NCBI GenBank assembly: GCA_035266845.1
Contig: DATFMP010000053.1
Location: forward strand, 1 to 62,659
Direction: 5' to 3'
Length of the DNA: 62,659 nt
DNA from: DATFMP01 sp035266845
GTDB lineage: Bacteria > SAR324 > JACQKK01
How positions within the stretch are numbered: position 1 is the first letter of the stretch; each line of letters begins with the position of its first letter. The notes under the pieces were generated by a model. It was given only the letters and a program-made list of their open reading frames with translations, was not told where the DNA came from and did not search any database. This document shows, in pieces, positions 43,085 through 51,974 of this stretch. Made by a program: the position numbers and the translations under genes.

Positions 43085-43999
43085 TCACTCCAACGGCTGC
43101 TGGCGGGGGTGGATGCGGCGGAACTGGCGCAGCACGCTCTGGAAGTCCGGCGGGGCGTAGCGATCCAGGGAGCCCAGGCGCTTGGCGTGCAGAAGCTGCT
43201 GCACCGAGCGCGTATCGCCCCCGCGCTCCGCGAAGTGCCGCGCGGCGAGCTGGCGCAGCACGGTGGGGCCGCCCTCCAGCCCCACGCGCTCCATGGCGCG
43301 CTTGATCTGGCGCCCCAGCCGCGTGGGCGTGCAGGCGCGGCCGCGCTCGTCCAGCCAAAACGGCACCTGCCGCCGACCCGCGGCCACCTCCTTGCGCAGG
43401 GCCAGGTAGCGCTTGGCGCGCTCCAGGCCCTCGCGGGAGAGAGGTGCCTCCAGTTGCTCCTGCGGGGTGACGATGCGCAGCAGTCCGGCGCGGCTGAGCA
43501 CCTGCACGGAACGGATGCGCCACATCACCGCTGGCCGCAGGGCTGCGCCGTAGCACAGCTCCAGCAGCAGCTGCTCGCGGGCTTCGGCGAGGCGCCCGGG
43601 GGCCCGCGCGAACAACTCGCGCACGGCCTCCACGTCGCCGTCGGGCGGGGTCTCGTCCCGCGGGGGCAGCTTGGGCAGCAGGCGCCGCGCGGGGTTGCGC
43701 TCCACGTAGCCGCGGCGCTGCAGAAAGTCGAAGAAGGCGCGCAGAGCACTGGCCTGCTGCGCCACCGTGCTGGCCGCCAAGCCACGCTCCTCGCGCAGAT
43801 GGTTCAGGTAGATCTCCAACGCGCGCTTGTCCAGATGCTCCACGCCCCAGGCGGCCGGCAGATAGAGCCGGCGGGGATGCGCCCGCGCGACGGCCAGCAA
43901 CGACTCCACGGCGGCCAGATAGCCGCGTCGGGTCGGCTCCGCCATCCCTTTTTCGTCTTGCAAATAGCTGGCGTATTCCGTTACGATGGTCGTCGGCAT
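43085..43999 (-). CDS. Tyrosine recombinase (XerC/integrase-like) with altered active site
   Basis: 304 aa from the ATG at 43999 (TTGGAGCATGAA). The N-terminal SAM-like core-binding domain spans about 1-100 (YLQDEKGMAEPTRRGYL, STVAQQASALRAFFDFL). The catalytic domain has the first arginine in YGAALRPAVMW and the nucleophile tyrosine in SLDRYAPPD. The canonical HxLRH box reads TVLRQLAARHF: the Arg is kept but the first His is Thr. The LLGHA box reads LLHAKRL, with the His shifted. It may be a weak or specialised recombinase, or one in decay. It stands alone, next to a repeat and upstream of glnB, without an island attached that I can delimit. Confidence 0.75.
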   Translation of the reverse strand: MPTTIVTEYASYLQDEKGMAEPTRRGYLAAVESLLAVARAHPRRLYLPAAWGVEHLDKRALEIYLNHLREERGLAASTVAQQASALRAFFDFLQRRGYVERNPARRLLPKLPPRDETPPDGDVEAVRELFARAPGRLAEAREQLLLELCYGAALRPAVMWRIRSVQVLSRAGLLRIVTPQEQLEAPLSREGLERAKRYLALRKEVAAGRRQVPFWLDERGRACTPTRLGRQIKRAMERVGLEGGPTVLRQLAARHFAERGGDTRSVQQLLHAKRLGSLDRYAPPDFQSVLRQFRRIHPRQQPLE

Positions 44000-44145
44000 T
44001 TCATGCTCCAAGCTCGCTTGATCAGGACAGCCGGGACACTGTCCGCGTAGCGTCTTGCTCCGCTGATTCACTCGCACAATCAGGTCATGGACGCATGCCT
44101 TCCGCCTCGGGAAGCATCATTTCCCCACAGCGGCCCAGGCAGGCG

Positions 44146-44160
44146 TGGTTGCCGACTTGC
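44146..44160 (+). promoter_or_regulatory. Possible sigma54 (-24/-12) promoter for glnB-glnA
   Basis: TGGTTGCCGACTTGC gives GG-N10-GC with TTGC at -12, the required sigma54 spacing. It lies about 95 nt before the glnB start. Nitrogen-regulated sigma54 promoters are usual for this operon in proteobacteria. The match outside the core is partial. Confidence 0.35.
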
Positions 44161-44256
44161 GGCATGTTGCGCACCGGTCGGCTCTGACGGAGTCTCGTCC
44201 GATTCGATGACAGGCAGGTTCAGCGGCATCGCAACGGTCTTTACAGGAGACGTGCA

Positions 44257-44595
44257 TTGAAGAAGATTGAGGCCATCATCAAACCCTTCAAGCTGGAGGA
44301 GGTGAAGGAAAGCCTGGATCAGGTTGGCGTCCGGGGCATCACCGTCAGCGAGGTCAAGGGCTTCGGCCGGCAAAAGGGCCACACCGAGTTGTACCGCGGG
44401 GCGGAGTACGTGGTCGACTTTCTGCCCAAGATCAAGCTGGAGATTGTCCTGCCCGACGAATTGGTGGAGAAAGCGGTGGAAGCCATCGTCAGCTCCGCCA
44501 AGACCGGGCGCATTGGCGACGGCAAGATCTTCATTCTGCCCATGGATGAGGCGATCCGCATCCGCACCGGAGAGAAGGGCGAGGAAGCAATCTAG
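44257..44595 (+). CDS. glnB: Nitrogen regulatory protein P-II
   Basis: 112 aa, the exact family size. The start is TTG at 44257, with AGGAG 7 nt upstream; no ATG gives the conserved KKIEAIIKPFKL start. The T-loop contains KGHTELYRGAEY with the uridylylation site Tyr51. KTGRIGDGKIFI and IRTGE are the C-terminal P-II signatures binding ATP and 2-oxoglutarate. P-II senses nitrogen and carbon state and controls glutamine synthetase adenylylation. The glnA gene follows 83 nt later, so they form the classical glnBA operon. Confidence 0.95.
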   Translation: MKKIEAIIKPFKLEEVKESLDQVGVRGITVSEVKGFGRQKGHTELYRGAEYVVDFLPKIKLEIVLPDELVEKAVEAIVSSAKTGRIGDGKIFILPMDEAIRIRTGEKGEEAI

Positions 44596-44678
44596 GAACC
44601 TCCCGGGCCCGCCGCGGCGGTCCCGCAGAGAACACGTTATCGACTCAACACATTCCATACCACGAAGAGGGTAACACC

Positions 44679-46088
44679 ATGGCGAAGTCCCCGGCTGACG
44701 TGCTCAAGATGATGAAGGAGCACAACGTCAAGATGGTTGATCTGAAGTTCATGGACTTCATTGGGAGTTGGCAGCACTTCCAGGTGCCGGCTCACAATAT
44801 CGAAGCCGCTACGTTCGATGACGGCGTCAACTTCGACGGCTCCTCGATCCGTGCCTGGCAGGGTATCGAAACCTCGGACATGACCGTGGTGCCCGATCCC
44901 GCCACGGCGAAGATCGATCCGTTCTTCGCGGATTCGACGCTCTCGCTGGTCTGCGACATCCGCGACCCGGTGACGGGCGAGAACTACAGCCGCGACCCCC
45001 GCAACGTGGCCAAGAAGGCGCTGAACTACCTGCGCTCCACCGGCATCGCGGACACCGCGTACTTCGGGCCGGAAGCCGAGTTCTTCGTGTTCGATTCGGT
45101 GCGCTACGATTCGCACTCGGGCGGCGGCTACTACTTCATCGACTCCTCCGAGGCCCCGTGGACGAGCGGCGAGGCGAGCGGGAACATGGGCTACAAGGTG
45201 CGGCCCAAGCAGGGCTACTTCCCCGTGTCGCCCTCGGACTCGATGCAGGACATGCGCAACGAGATGGTGCTGACCATGGAGGCCATGGGCCTCAAGATCG
45301 AGCGGTCGCACCACGAGGTGGCGCCGGCCCAGCACGAGATCAACTTCCAGTTCGATACGCTGGTGGACACTGCGGACAACCTGCAGTGGTACAAGTACAT
45401 CATCAAGAACGTGGCCAAGAAGTACGGCCGCGTGGCGACGTTCATGCCCAAGCCGATGTTCAACGACAACGGCAACGGCATGCACACCCACCAATCGCTC
45501 TGGAAGAATGGTGAGCCGCTCTTCGCCGGTGACCAGTACGCCGGGCTGAGCGAAATGGCCGTGTACTACATCGGCGGCCTGCTGAAGCACGCGCGGGCGC
45601 TGGCGGCGTTCACGAACCCCTCGACCAACTCCTACAAGCGCTTGGTGCCGGGCTTCGAGGCGCCGATCAACCTGGCGTACTCCAACCGCAACCGCTCGGC
45701 GGCCATCCGCATCCCCGTGGTGAGCTCGCCCAAGGCGCGGCGGCTGGAGTTCCGCTGCCCGGATGCCACCTCCAACGCCTACCTGGCCTTCGCAGCCATG
45801 ATGATGGCGGGCCTGGACGGCATCCAGAACAAGATCCACCCCGGTGATCCGCTGGAGAAGGACATCTACGGCCTGCCGCCCGAAGAGCTGGCGAAGGTGC
45901 CGAAGATGCCCGGCTCGCTGCGCGAGGCCCTGGCGGAGCTGGAAGCCGACCACGACTTCCTGCTGAAGGGCGATGTGTTCACCAAGGACGTGGTGGACAT
46001 GTGGATCGAGTACAAGCTGGCGAACGAGATCGGCCCGGTGGACAGCCGCCCGGTGCCGCACGAGTTCTACCTGTACTTCGATATCTAG
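44679..46088 (+). CDS. glnA: Glutamine synthetase type I
   Basis: 469 aa, the same length as the enterobacterial enzyme. It makes glutamine from glutamate, ammonia and ATP as a dodecamer in the cytoplasm. NFDGSSIRAWQ, EAEFFVFD (metal), NGNGMHTHQSLW (about residue 267) and NRSAAIRIPV are present. The adenylylation tyrosine is at residue 397 (DIYGLPPEE), so activity is likely controlled by GlnE together with the P-II protein encoded just upstream. The start follows a weak GAGGG. Confidence 0.96.
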   Translation: MAKSPADVLKMMKEHNVKMVDLKFMDFIGSWQHFQVPAHNIEAATFDDGVNFDGSSIRAWQGIETSDMTVVPDPATAKIDPFFADSTLSLVCDIRDPVTGENYSRDPRNVAKKALNYLRSTGIADTAYFGPEAEFFVFDSVRYDSHSGGGYYFIDSSEAPWTSGEASGNMGYKVRPKQGYFPVSPSDSMQDMRNEMVLTMEAMGLKIERSHHEVAPAQHEINFQFDTLVDTADNLQWYKYIIKNVAKKYGRVATFMPKPMFNDNGNGMHTHQSLWKNGEPLFAGDQYAGLSEMAVYYIGGLLKHARALAAFTNPSTNSYKRLVPGFEAPINLAYSNRNRSAAIRIPVVSSPKARRLEFRCPDATSNAYLAFAAMMMAGLDGIQNKIHPGDPLEKDIYGLPPEELAKVPKMPGSLREALAELEADHDFLLKGDVFTKDVVDMWIEYKLANEIGPVDSRPVPHEFYLYFDI

Positions 46089-46113
46089 TCGGCAGCGGCA
46101 TTGCCGCAGGTTT

Positions 46114-46153
46114 CGCCGGGATGGGCTCCGCGCCCGTCCCGGCGTTTCTGTTT
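46114..46153 (+). terminator. Rho-independent terminator of glnB-glnA
   Basis: A 12-bp stem, CGCCGGGATGGG pairing with CCCGTCCCGGCG, 25 nt after the glnA stop, followed by TTTCTGTTT. Strong. The rest of the 46089-46408 gap shows no gene; AAGGAG-like sites near 46400 precede smc. Confidence 0.8.
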
Positions 46154-46408
46154 CGTCCGCCCGCCCAGCGCGTTCCAGCCGTCCGCATCATCCACCGTCC
46201 GCCCTGACCGTGGCCGCGTCGTGCCCGGCCGTAGCCCCCGTGGCGCGGGGTCACGCAGGCCGCGATCCGCGCTTGATCTTTGGGGAATAGCCTGGATACC
46301 TTACGCCATGGAGCGTGCGCACGCGGCTAAGGGGACCGCGCCGCGCAACACCCCACCCCGCACGGCAACAGAAGGGCCAGGAGGGTCCTTTCCTCCGCAA
46401 GGAGCGAC

Positions 46409-49400
46409 ATGAGGCTGAAGCAGGTCAGGCTGAGCGGCTTCAAATCCTTCTGCGATTCCACGGAGCTGGCGTTCGAGGCCAACGGCATCACCATGGTGGT
46501 GGGGCCGAACGGCTGCGGCAAGAGCAACGTGGTGGACGCGGTGCGCTGGGCGCTGGGCGAACAGAGCCCGCGCCTGATGCGCAGCGCCGCCATGGGCGAC
46601 GTGATCTTCGCGGGCAGCACCACGCGCAAGCCGGTGGGCCGGGCAGAGGTGACCCTGCTCTTCGACAACTCCGACCGCACCGCGATCGAGCGCTACAACG
46701 AGTACAGCGAGATCGCCGTGACGCGGCGCCTGTACCGCTCCGGCGACAGCGAGTACCTCATCAACAAGCTGCCCTGCCGCCTGCTGGACATCCGCGAGCT
46801 GATCATGGACACGGGCGCCGCCGGCCGCTCGTATTCCATCGTGGAGCAGGGCCGCGTGGACGAGTTCGTGACGGCATCCCCGCAGGAGCGGCGCGGCTTC
46901 ATGGAGGAGGCGGCGGGCATCGTGCGCTACAAGACCAAGCGCATGGCCGCGGAGAAGAAACTGGAGCAGACGCGCCAGAACCTGCTGCGCGTGGAGGACG
47001 TGCTGGGCGAGATGGGCCGCCAGGAGGGTGTGCTGCGCGAGCAGATGGAGCAGGCCCGCGAGTTCCGCGACCTGCAGCACGAGGTGGCCCTGCTGAAGGG
47101 CGACCTGGCCCGCCTCCGTCACGCCACCAGCGCCCGCGCCTGCGAGGCGCTGGAAACGCAGCGGGAAGCGCTGGGCCAGGAATCCACCGCCCTGGAGCAG
47201 CGCCTGCTGACGGACAACGCGGCCCTGGAGGCCCAGGCCCTGGAGCGCACCCGCCTGGAAGGCGCCCTGCGCGAGGCCCGCAGCGCGCTGTACAACAAGG
47301 AGCGCGAGATCCAGCACACGGACACGCGGCTGGCGCTGGAACGGCAAAACCTGGAGAACACCCGCGCCTGGAGCGCCCAGCTTCAGCAGACGCTGGAGGA
47401 GCTGCGGCGCCGGCAGCTCGATGCGGCCGAGCAGCGCCAGGCCCAGCAGCACGAGGCCCAGGCCCTGGAATCGCAGAGCGAGGCGGGTCGCCTGGAGATC
47501 GTGCGCGCGGAGGCCGGGCACGCCGAGCGCGAGGCCGCCCTGCAGGCCCTGCAGGCCCAGCTCACGACGACGCAGGAGCAGTTGCTGGAAAGCCATACGC
47601 AGATCACCGGCATCGAGAACCAGCAGCGCTTCCTGGCCGAGCGCCTGCAGGACGACGAGCAGCGCCGCAGCGCCCTGCACGGCCGCATCAACGCCGTCAG
47701 CACGGAGCTGGAGCAGGTGCGCCTGACGCTGGAGACCCAGCACGCCCGCGCGGCGGAGCTGGACGCCGCCCAGGACGATGCCCGGGCCCAGGCCGAGGCC
47801 CTACAGGCCGCGCTGGCCGAGCAGCAGGCCGCGCTGGCCGAGCAGCGCGAGCGGCTGCAGACCGCCGAGCGGGCCACGCTGGAGTGCCGCTCGCGGCTGG
47901 ATTCCCTGGCGGAGATCGAGGCTGGCTACGAAGGCTTCGGCGAGGCCGTGCGGGCCCTACTGGAGTGGGCGCAGGCGCACCCGGAGCAGCGCGAGGCGCT
48001 GGGCATCGTGGCGCCCCTGGCGGACCTGCTGGTCGTGCCGGCGGAGGTGGCCGCCTGGAGCGGGGATTACCTGGCCCCGCACCTGGAGACGGTCGTGATC
48101 CGCAGCGCGACGGCCCTGCCCCGGTTGGCCGAGCAGCTCGATGCGCTGCAGGTGGGCGGGGTGCGCTTCCTGGCGTTGGACGGGCTACCCGCCATGCCCA
48201 ATGGGAACGGCAATGGCAGCGGCCACAATGGCGAGGGTTTCAGCGACCGCCGTGCCCTGGCCGAGATGCTGGAGGCGCGGGACGGCGCGGCTGGGCTGGC
48301 GCACACGCTGTTCGGGGCCACGCACGTGCTGCCCGCAGGTAGCAACCCCTTCCCCCTGCCCGAGCCCCTGGGCGCGCACCACGAGTGGCTGGCCGAGGAC
48401 GGGGCCTTTCACGTGGACAGCCGCGCCCGCATCACGCTGGGCCAGACGGGCAGTCCGGGCGCGGGCCTGCTGCGCCGGCGCGCCGAGATGGCCGAGCTGG
48501 AGCAACGCGCGGAGCGCCTGGAAGCCGATCGCGAGCGCCTGCAGGCCGAGGGCACGCACCTCGCCGAGCGCGTGGAGCAGGCCGACACCGCCCGCCGCGA
48601 ACACGAGGCGCGCGCCGCGGAGCTGTCCCTGGCCCGCAAGGCTCTGGAGACCGAGCTGGCCCAGGGTCAGCGCGAGACCCAGCGCCTGGAGCAGGTGCGC
48701 GAAGCCGTGCAGCGAGAGGCCTCACAGTTCGAGGAGGAGCTGGGTCGCTATCGCACGCAGCAGGCCGAGCTGGCCGCGGAGCTGGAGCGCTGGCGCGAGA
48801 TCCGCACGCGCCTGGAGGGCGAGGTGGGCGGGCAACGCGAGGCGGTGGAGCAGGCCCGCGCGGAACTGCACGGCATCGCCGCCGACCTCACGGAGCGCAA
48901 GGTGGAGCAGGGCCGCCTGGTCTCGCGGCTGGAGGCCCTGCGTACCCGGCTGGCCGAGCAGGAGCGCGAGCAGGAAGAGGCCGCGCAGAAGCTGGAGGAG
49001 ACCGAGACAGCGCTGGGCGAGCAGCAGGCCCGCCACGCGGCCGCCGCCGAGGCCATCGAGCGGCTGGATGCCGACCTGAAGGCGCAGCACGCTGCCATGG
49101 ACGCGCTGCGCCAGACCGAGCGCGAACGCCGACAGGCCTTCGATGCCCTTGGCGAGCAGCACCGCGCGCTGGGCGAGCAGGCCGGCCGGGCACGGAAGGC
49201 CCACGAGGCGAACCAGGCCCGTCTGCACGAGATCGAACTGAAGCTGACGGCAGAGCGCATGCGTCTGGAGCAGCACGCCGCCCTGCTGGCCGGGCTGCCC
49301 GAGCGCGAAGCACCCGCCGAGCCGGCGGACGAGCGCACGCTGGAAGGCCGCCTCAGCGCGGCCCAGGCGCGGTTGCAGCGCATGGAGGGCGTGAACCTGG

Positions 49401-49984
49401 GGGCGCCCGAGGAATACGAGGCCCTGGCCGAACGCCTGAACTTCCTGCGCAGCCAGCAGGACGACCTGACCAAGGCCATCGAGGATCTGGAAGCCTCGAT
49501 CCGGCGCATGAACGCGGAATCGCGGCGCCGCTTCCGCGAGACGTTCGATCAGGTCAACGAGAAGTTCCAGATGCTGTTTCCCCAGGTGTTCGGGGGCGGC
49601 GAGGCGCGACTCGTGCTTACCGATTCAGATGACCCCCTGGTGGCCGGGGTGGATATCGTGGCCCAGCCGCCGGGCAAGAAGCTGCAAAGCCTTAATCTGC
49701 TATCGGGAGGGGAAAAGGCGTTGACGGCAATCTCGCTGATCTTCTCGTTCTTCCTGCACAAGCCGAGTCCGTTCTGCCTGCTGGACGAGGTGGATGCCCC
49801 CCTGGACGATGTGAACGTGACCCGCTTCAATCGCCTGATCCAGAGCATGACAGAACACTCACAATTCATTATTATTACTCACAATAAACGCACCATGGAG
49901 GTGGCGGATCGGCTCTTCGGCGTGACCATGGAGGAAGCCGGCGTGTCCAAGATCGTCTCGGTGAACCTGTCCGGGGCGGCTTGA
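46409..49984 (+). CDS. smc: Chromosome segregation protein SMC
   Basis: 1191 aa, full length. The Walker A GPNGCGKSN is at about 32-40, followed by coiled coil to about 480, the hinge about 500-680 (IEAGYEGFGEAVRALL, GIVAPLADLLVVP), second coiled coil to about 1000, and the C-terminal ATPase with LLSGGEKALTAISLIF signature and LLDEVDAPLDD Walker B. It condenses and helps segregate the chromosome with ScpA and ScpB, which are not in the window. The hinge contains a Gly/Asn-rich insert (NGNGNGSGHNGEGF) that is not conserved in the family. The gene downstream starts 14 nt after its stop. Confidence 0.95.
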   Translation: MRLKQVRLSGFKSFCDSTELAFEANGITMVVGPNGCGKSNVVDAVRWALGEQSPRLMRSAAMGDVIFAGSTTRKPVGRAEVTLLFDNSDRTAIERYNEYSEIAVTRRLYRSGDSEYLINKLPCRLLDIRELIMDTGAAGRSYSIVEQGRVDEFVTASPQERRGFMEEAAGIVRYKTKRMAAEKKLEQTRQNLLRVEDVLGEMGRQEGVLREQMEQAREFRDLQHEVALLKGDLARLRHATSARACEALETQREALGQESTALEQRLLTDNAALEAQALERTRLEGALREARSALYNKEREIQHTDTRLALERQNLENTRAWSAQLQQTLEELRRRQLDAAEQRQAQQHEAQALESQSEAGRLEIVRAEAGHAEREAALQALQAQLTTTQEQLLESHTQITGIENQQRFLAERLQDDEQRRSALHGRINAVSTELEQVRLTLETQHARAAELDAAQDDARAQAEALQAALAEQQAALAEQRERLQTAERATLECRSRLDSLAEIEAGYEGFGEAVRALLEWAQAHPEQREALGIVAPLADLLVVPAEVAAWSGDYLAPHLETVVIRSATALPRLAEQLDALQVGGVRFLALDGLPAMPNGNGNGSGHNGEGFSDRRALAEMLEARDGAAGLAHTLFGATHVLPAGSNPFPLPEPLGAHHEWLAEDGAFHVDSRARITLGQTGSPGAGLLRRRAEMAELEQRAERLEADRERLQAEGTHLAERVEQADTARREHEARAAELSLARKALETELAQGQRETQRLEQVREAVQREASQFEEELGRYRTQQAELAAELERWREIRTRLEGEVGGQREAVEQARAELHGIAADLTERKVEQGRLVSRLEALRTRLAEQEREQEEAAQKLEETETALGEQQARHAAAAEAIERLDADLKAQHAAMDALRQTERERRQAFDALGEQHRALGEQAGRARKAHEANQARLHEIELKLTAERMRLEQHAALLAGLPEREAPAEPADERTLEGRLSAAQARLQRMEGVNLGAPEEYEALAERLNFLRSQQDDLTKAIEDLEASIRRMNAESRRRFRETFDQVNEKFQMLFPQVFGGGEARLVLTDSDDPLVAGVDIVAQPPGKKLQSLNLLSGGEKALTAISLIFSFFLHKPSPFCLLDEVDAPLDDVNVTRFNRLIQSMTEHSQFIIITHNKRTMEVADRLFGVTMEEAGVSKIVSVNLSGAA

Positions 49985-49998
49985 CGAATGAGGATCCG

Positions 49999-51627
49999 AT
50001 GAAACGCTGGCCTCGTTGGGCCGCGCCGCTGCCCCTGCTGACGGTGCTCACCCTGGTGCTTTGTGCGGCGCCGGGGCACGCCCAGGCCGCGGTGGACGTG
50101 GAAACGCTGGCGACGCGCATCGCCGACTCCCTCAAGACCCACCTCACCGCCCCCAAGTTCCAGACCGTCGCCATCTCCCGCATCCGGCAGGAGGGGGCCA
50201 ACTATAACGTCGCGGACCTGATCGACTTCACCAACGTGATGCTCGTCCGCGGACGGCGCTTCCAGGTGGTCGATCGCTCCAAGCTGGAGTTGATCCTCAA
50301 GGAACAGCAGGTCCAACTGCAGGACTTCATCTCCACGCAAAAATACAAGGAACTGGGCAACCTGATGGGGGTTGACCTGTTTATCTACGGCACGTTCTAC
50401 CGCGATGCCCTCGTGCTCAAGGGGATCGACGTGCAGAATTCGGCCATCGTCTGGGCCGATATCTTCCCCATCAGCGACCGGGCGCAGGATGCGGGCTACC
50501 TGGAATCGCTGGGCAAGGGCGCCGTGGCCTCGCTGGAGAAGGACCGCGACCGGCTGCGCAAGGCCAAGATCCGCCTGGTGAGCTTCTGGGATATCGACAC
50601 GAACAGCACCTTCTCGCCCAAGTCCGTAATGGACTACCTCTCGGTGGCGATCACCAAGGAGGGCGACCTGAAGGTGGTCGACCGCGAGAACATCCGCCTC
50701 ATCACGGAGGAGCAGGAGCTCAACCAGTCGGTGTTCATCGACGAGCAGCGGGCCAAGAAGCTGGGCGAGCTGTACGGCGTTGACGCGTTCATCTACGGCA
50801 GCATCAAGCGCCGCCCGGATGGCTCCTACCTGGCTTCGTTGAAGATGATGAACATCTTCAACGGCGTGATCGAGTGGGCGGACCTCATCAACATGCACAA
50901 CATGCCCCTCACGGCGTCCGTAGACGGCAAGCCGGGCGCGCCGAGCCTGCAGATCCCACCGGGGATGGTGTACGTGCCGGCGGGATCGTTCGTCATGGGC
51001 AGCAACGACACGCAAGCCATCGCCGCGCCGCAGCACAGCGTGAATCTGTACGGGTACTTCATCGACCAGACGGAAGTGTCCAACGCCGAGTACCAGCGCT
51101 TCGTCAATGCCCGCAACTACCGCGCACCCGTGGGCTGGAAGGGCCGCACGTTCCCGTCCGGCAAGGGCTCCCTGCCCGTCGTGGGCGTGACCTGGGAGGA
51201 CGCCAGCCGCTACTGCCAGTTCGCCGGCAAGCGCCTGCCGACCGAGGAGGAGTGGGAGAAGGCGGCGCGCGGGCCGAACGGCGTGGCCTATCCCTGGGGC
51301 AGCGACACGTTCTCGCCCGGCTTCACGGTGACACGCGAATCGGGACACAAGGGCGCGGTGCCCGTGAACCAAGCCACGCGGGACGTGAGCCCCTACAACG
51401 TGCGCAACATGTCCGGCAACGTGCGCGAATGGGTGGAAGACTTCCTGAAAGCCTATCCCGGCGGTTCCGGCATGGCCGATCCGCGCTTCGGCCGCGAGCG
51501 GGTCGTGCGCGGAGGCTCCTGGGCCACCACGTACGAACCGGCGGCAGCGTATTATCGCGGTTCGAGCAATCCCTCGCTGGCCTGGCAGGACGTCGGCTTC
51601 CGCTGCGCCCGCTCCGAAAGCGGGTAG
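49999..51627 (+). CDS. Exported protein: two CsgG-like domains fused to a SUMF (FGE-sulfatase) domain
   Basis: 542 aa from the ATG at 49999 (GAGGA 5 nt before); a TTG at 49981 overlaps smc and is less likely. A signal peptide (about 1-30, ending AAPGHAQA) sends it to the periplasm. Two related CsgG/FlgO-like repeats follow: about 35-165 (RFQVVDRSKLELILKEQQ, LGNLMGVDLFIYG) and about 175-310 (LKVVDRENIRLITEEQE, LGELYGVDAFIYG). A SUMF domain occupies about 315-542 (GMVYVPAGSFVMGS, LPTEEEWEKAARG, NMSGNVREWVEDF, VGFRCA). The catalytic cysteine pair of true formylglycine-generating enzyme is absent, so it is a binding or structural version. It lies 14 nt after smc, perhaps co-transcribed. Confidence 0.82.
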   Translation: MKRWPRWAAPLPLLTVLTLVLCAAPGHAQAAVDVETLATRIADSLKTHLTAPKFQTVAISRIRQEGANYNVADLIDFTNVMLVRGRRFQVVDRSKLELILKEQQVQLQDFISTQKYKELGNLMGVDLFIYGTFYRDALVLKGIDVQNSAIVWADIFPISDRAQDAGYLESLGKGAVASLEKDRDRLRKAKIRLVSFWDIDTNSTFSPKSVMDYLSVAITKEGDLKVVDRENIRLITEEQELNQSVFIDEQRAKKLGELYGVDAFIYGSIKRRPDGSYLASLKMMNIFNGVIEWADLINMHNMPLTASVDGKPGAPSLQIPPGMVYVPAGSFVMGSNDTQAIAAPQHSVNLYGYFIDQTEVSNAEYQRFVNARNYRAPVGWKGRTFPSGKGSLPVVGVTWEDASRYCQFAGKRLPTEEEWEKAARGPNGVAYPWGSDTFSPGFTVTRESGHKGAVPVNQATRDVSPYNVRNMSGNVREWVEDFLKAYPGGSGMADPRFGRERVVRGGSWATTYEPAAAYYRGSSNPSLAWQDVGFRCARSESG

Positions 51628-51674
51628 GTACTGGCCCGAGACGCCTGGAATCGTCCAGATCTACTGCCGGAAGG

Positions 51675-51757
51675 TGCCATTCCGAGCGCAGCGAGGAATC
51701 TGTTGTGCCTGGGATCGAGCAGATTCTTCAGCCCGTGGGGCAGGCCTTAGAATGACC
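51675..51757. repeat. Palindromic repeat family R3, copy 2
   Basis: Left arm GCCATTCCGAGCGCAGCGAG then GAATCTG; right arm CAGATTCTTC...TAGAATGACC. The arms are inverted and imperfect. Other copies are at 53862, 59356 and a decayed one at 31120. Confidence 0.65.
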
Positions 51758-51829
51758 ACAAGGCCGATTGGCCGGGCCTTTGCCGGGGCCAAGCTGTATC
51801 CGAAAACCTGGCAGATCGACCGCCGTGCC

Positions 51830-51936
51830 CTTCGAGACAGGCTCCATTGGAGCCTTCCTCAGGAACACGGCTCCAGTCTATTGCCCACCGCAGACCACCG
51901 CGTTGCTGAGGAGCGGCCAAAACCCGCGTCTCGAAG
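51830..51936. repeat. Palindromic repeat family R2, copy 2
   Basis: Starts CTTCGAGACAGGCTCC and ends GCGTCTCGAAG, with CTTCCTCAGGA and TGCTGAGGAG inside. 107 bp. It fills the space between the SUMF protein and the HEAT-repeat gene together with the R3 copy just before it. Confidence 0.65.
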
Positions 51937-51974
51937 CGCGCGGAAACACGGGGCGATGTCTTCTCTGACACTGC

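Noticed and set aside
44080..44658. 192-aa minus-strand ORF across glnB
   Set aside because: Antisense to the highly conserved P-II gene and without any family features.
46301..47743. Minus-strand ORF (480 aa) opposite smc
   Set aside because: Leu/Gln/Arg-rich shadow of the SMC coiled coil; no start signals.
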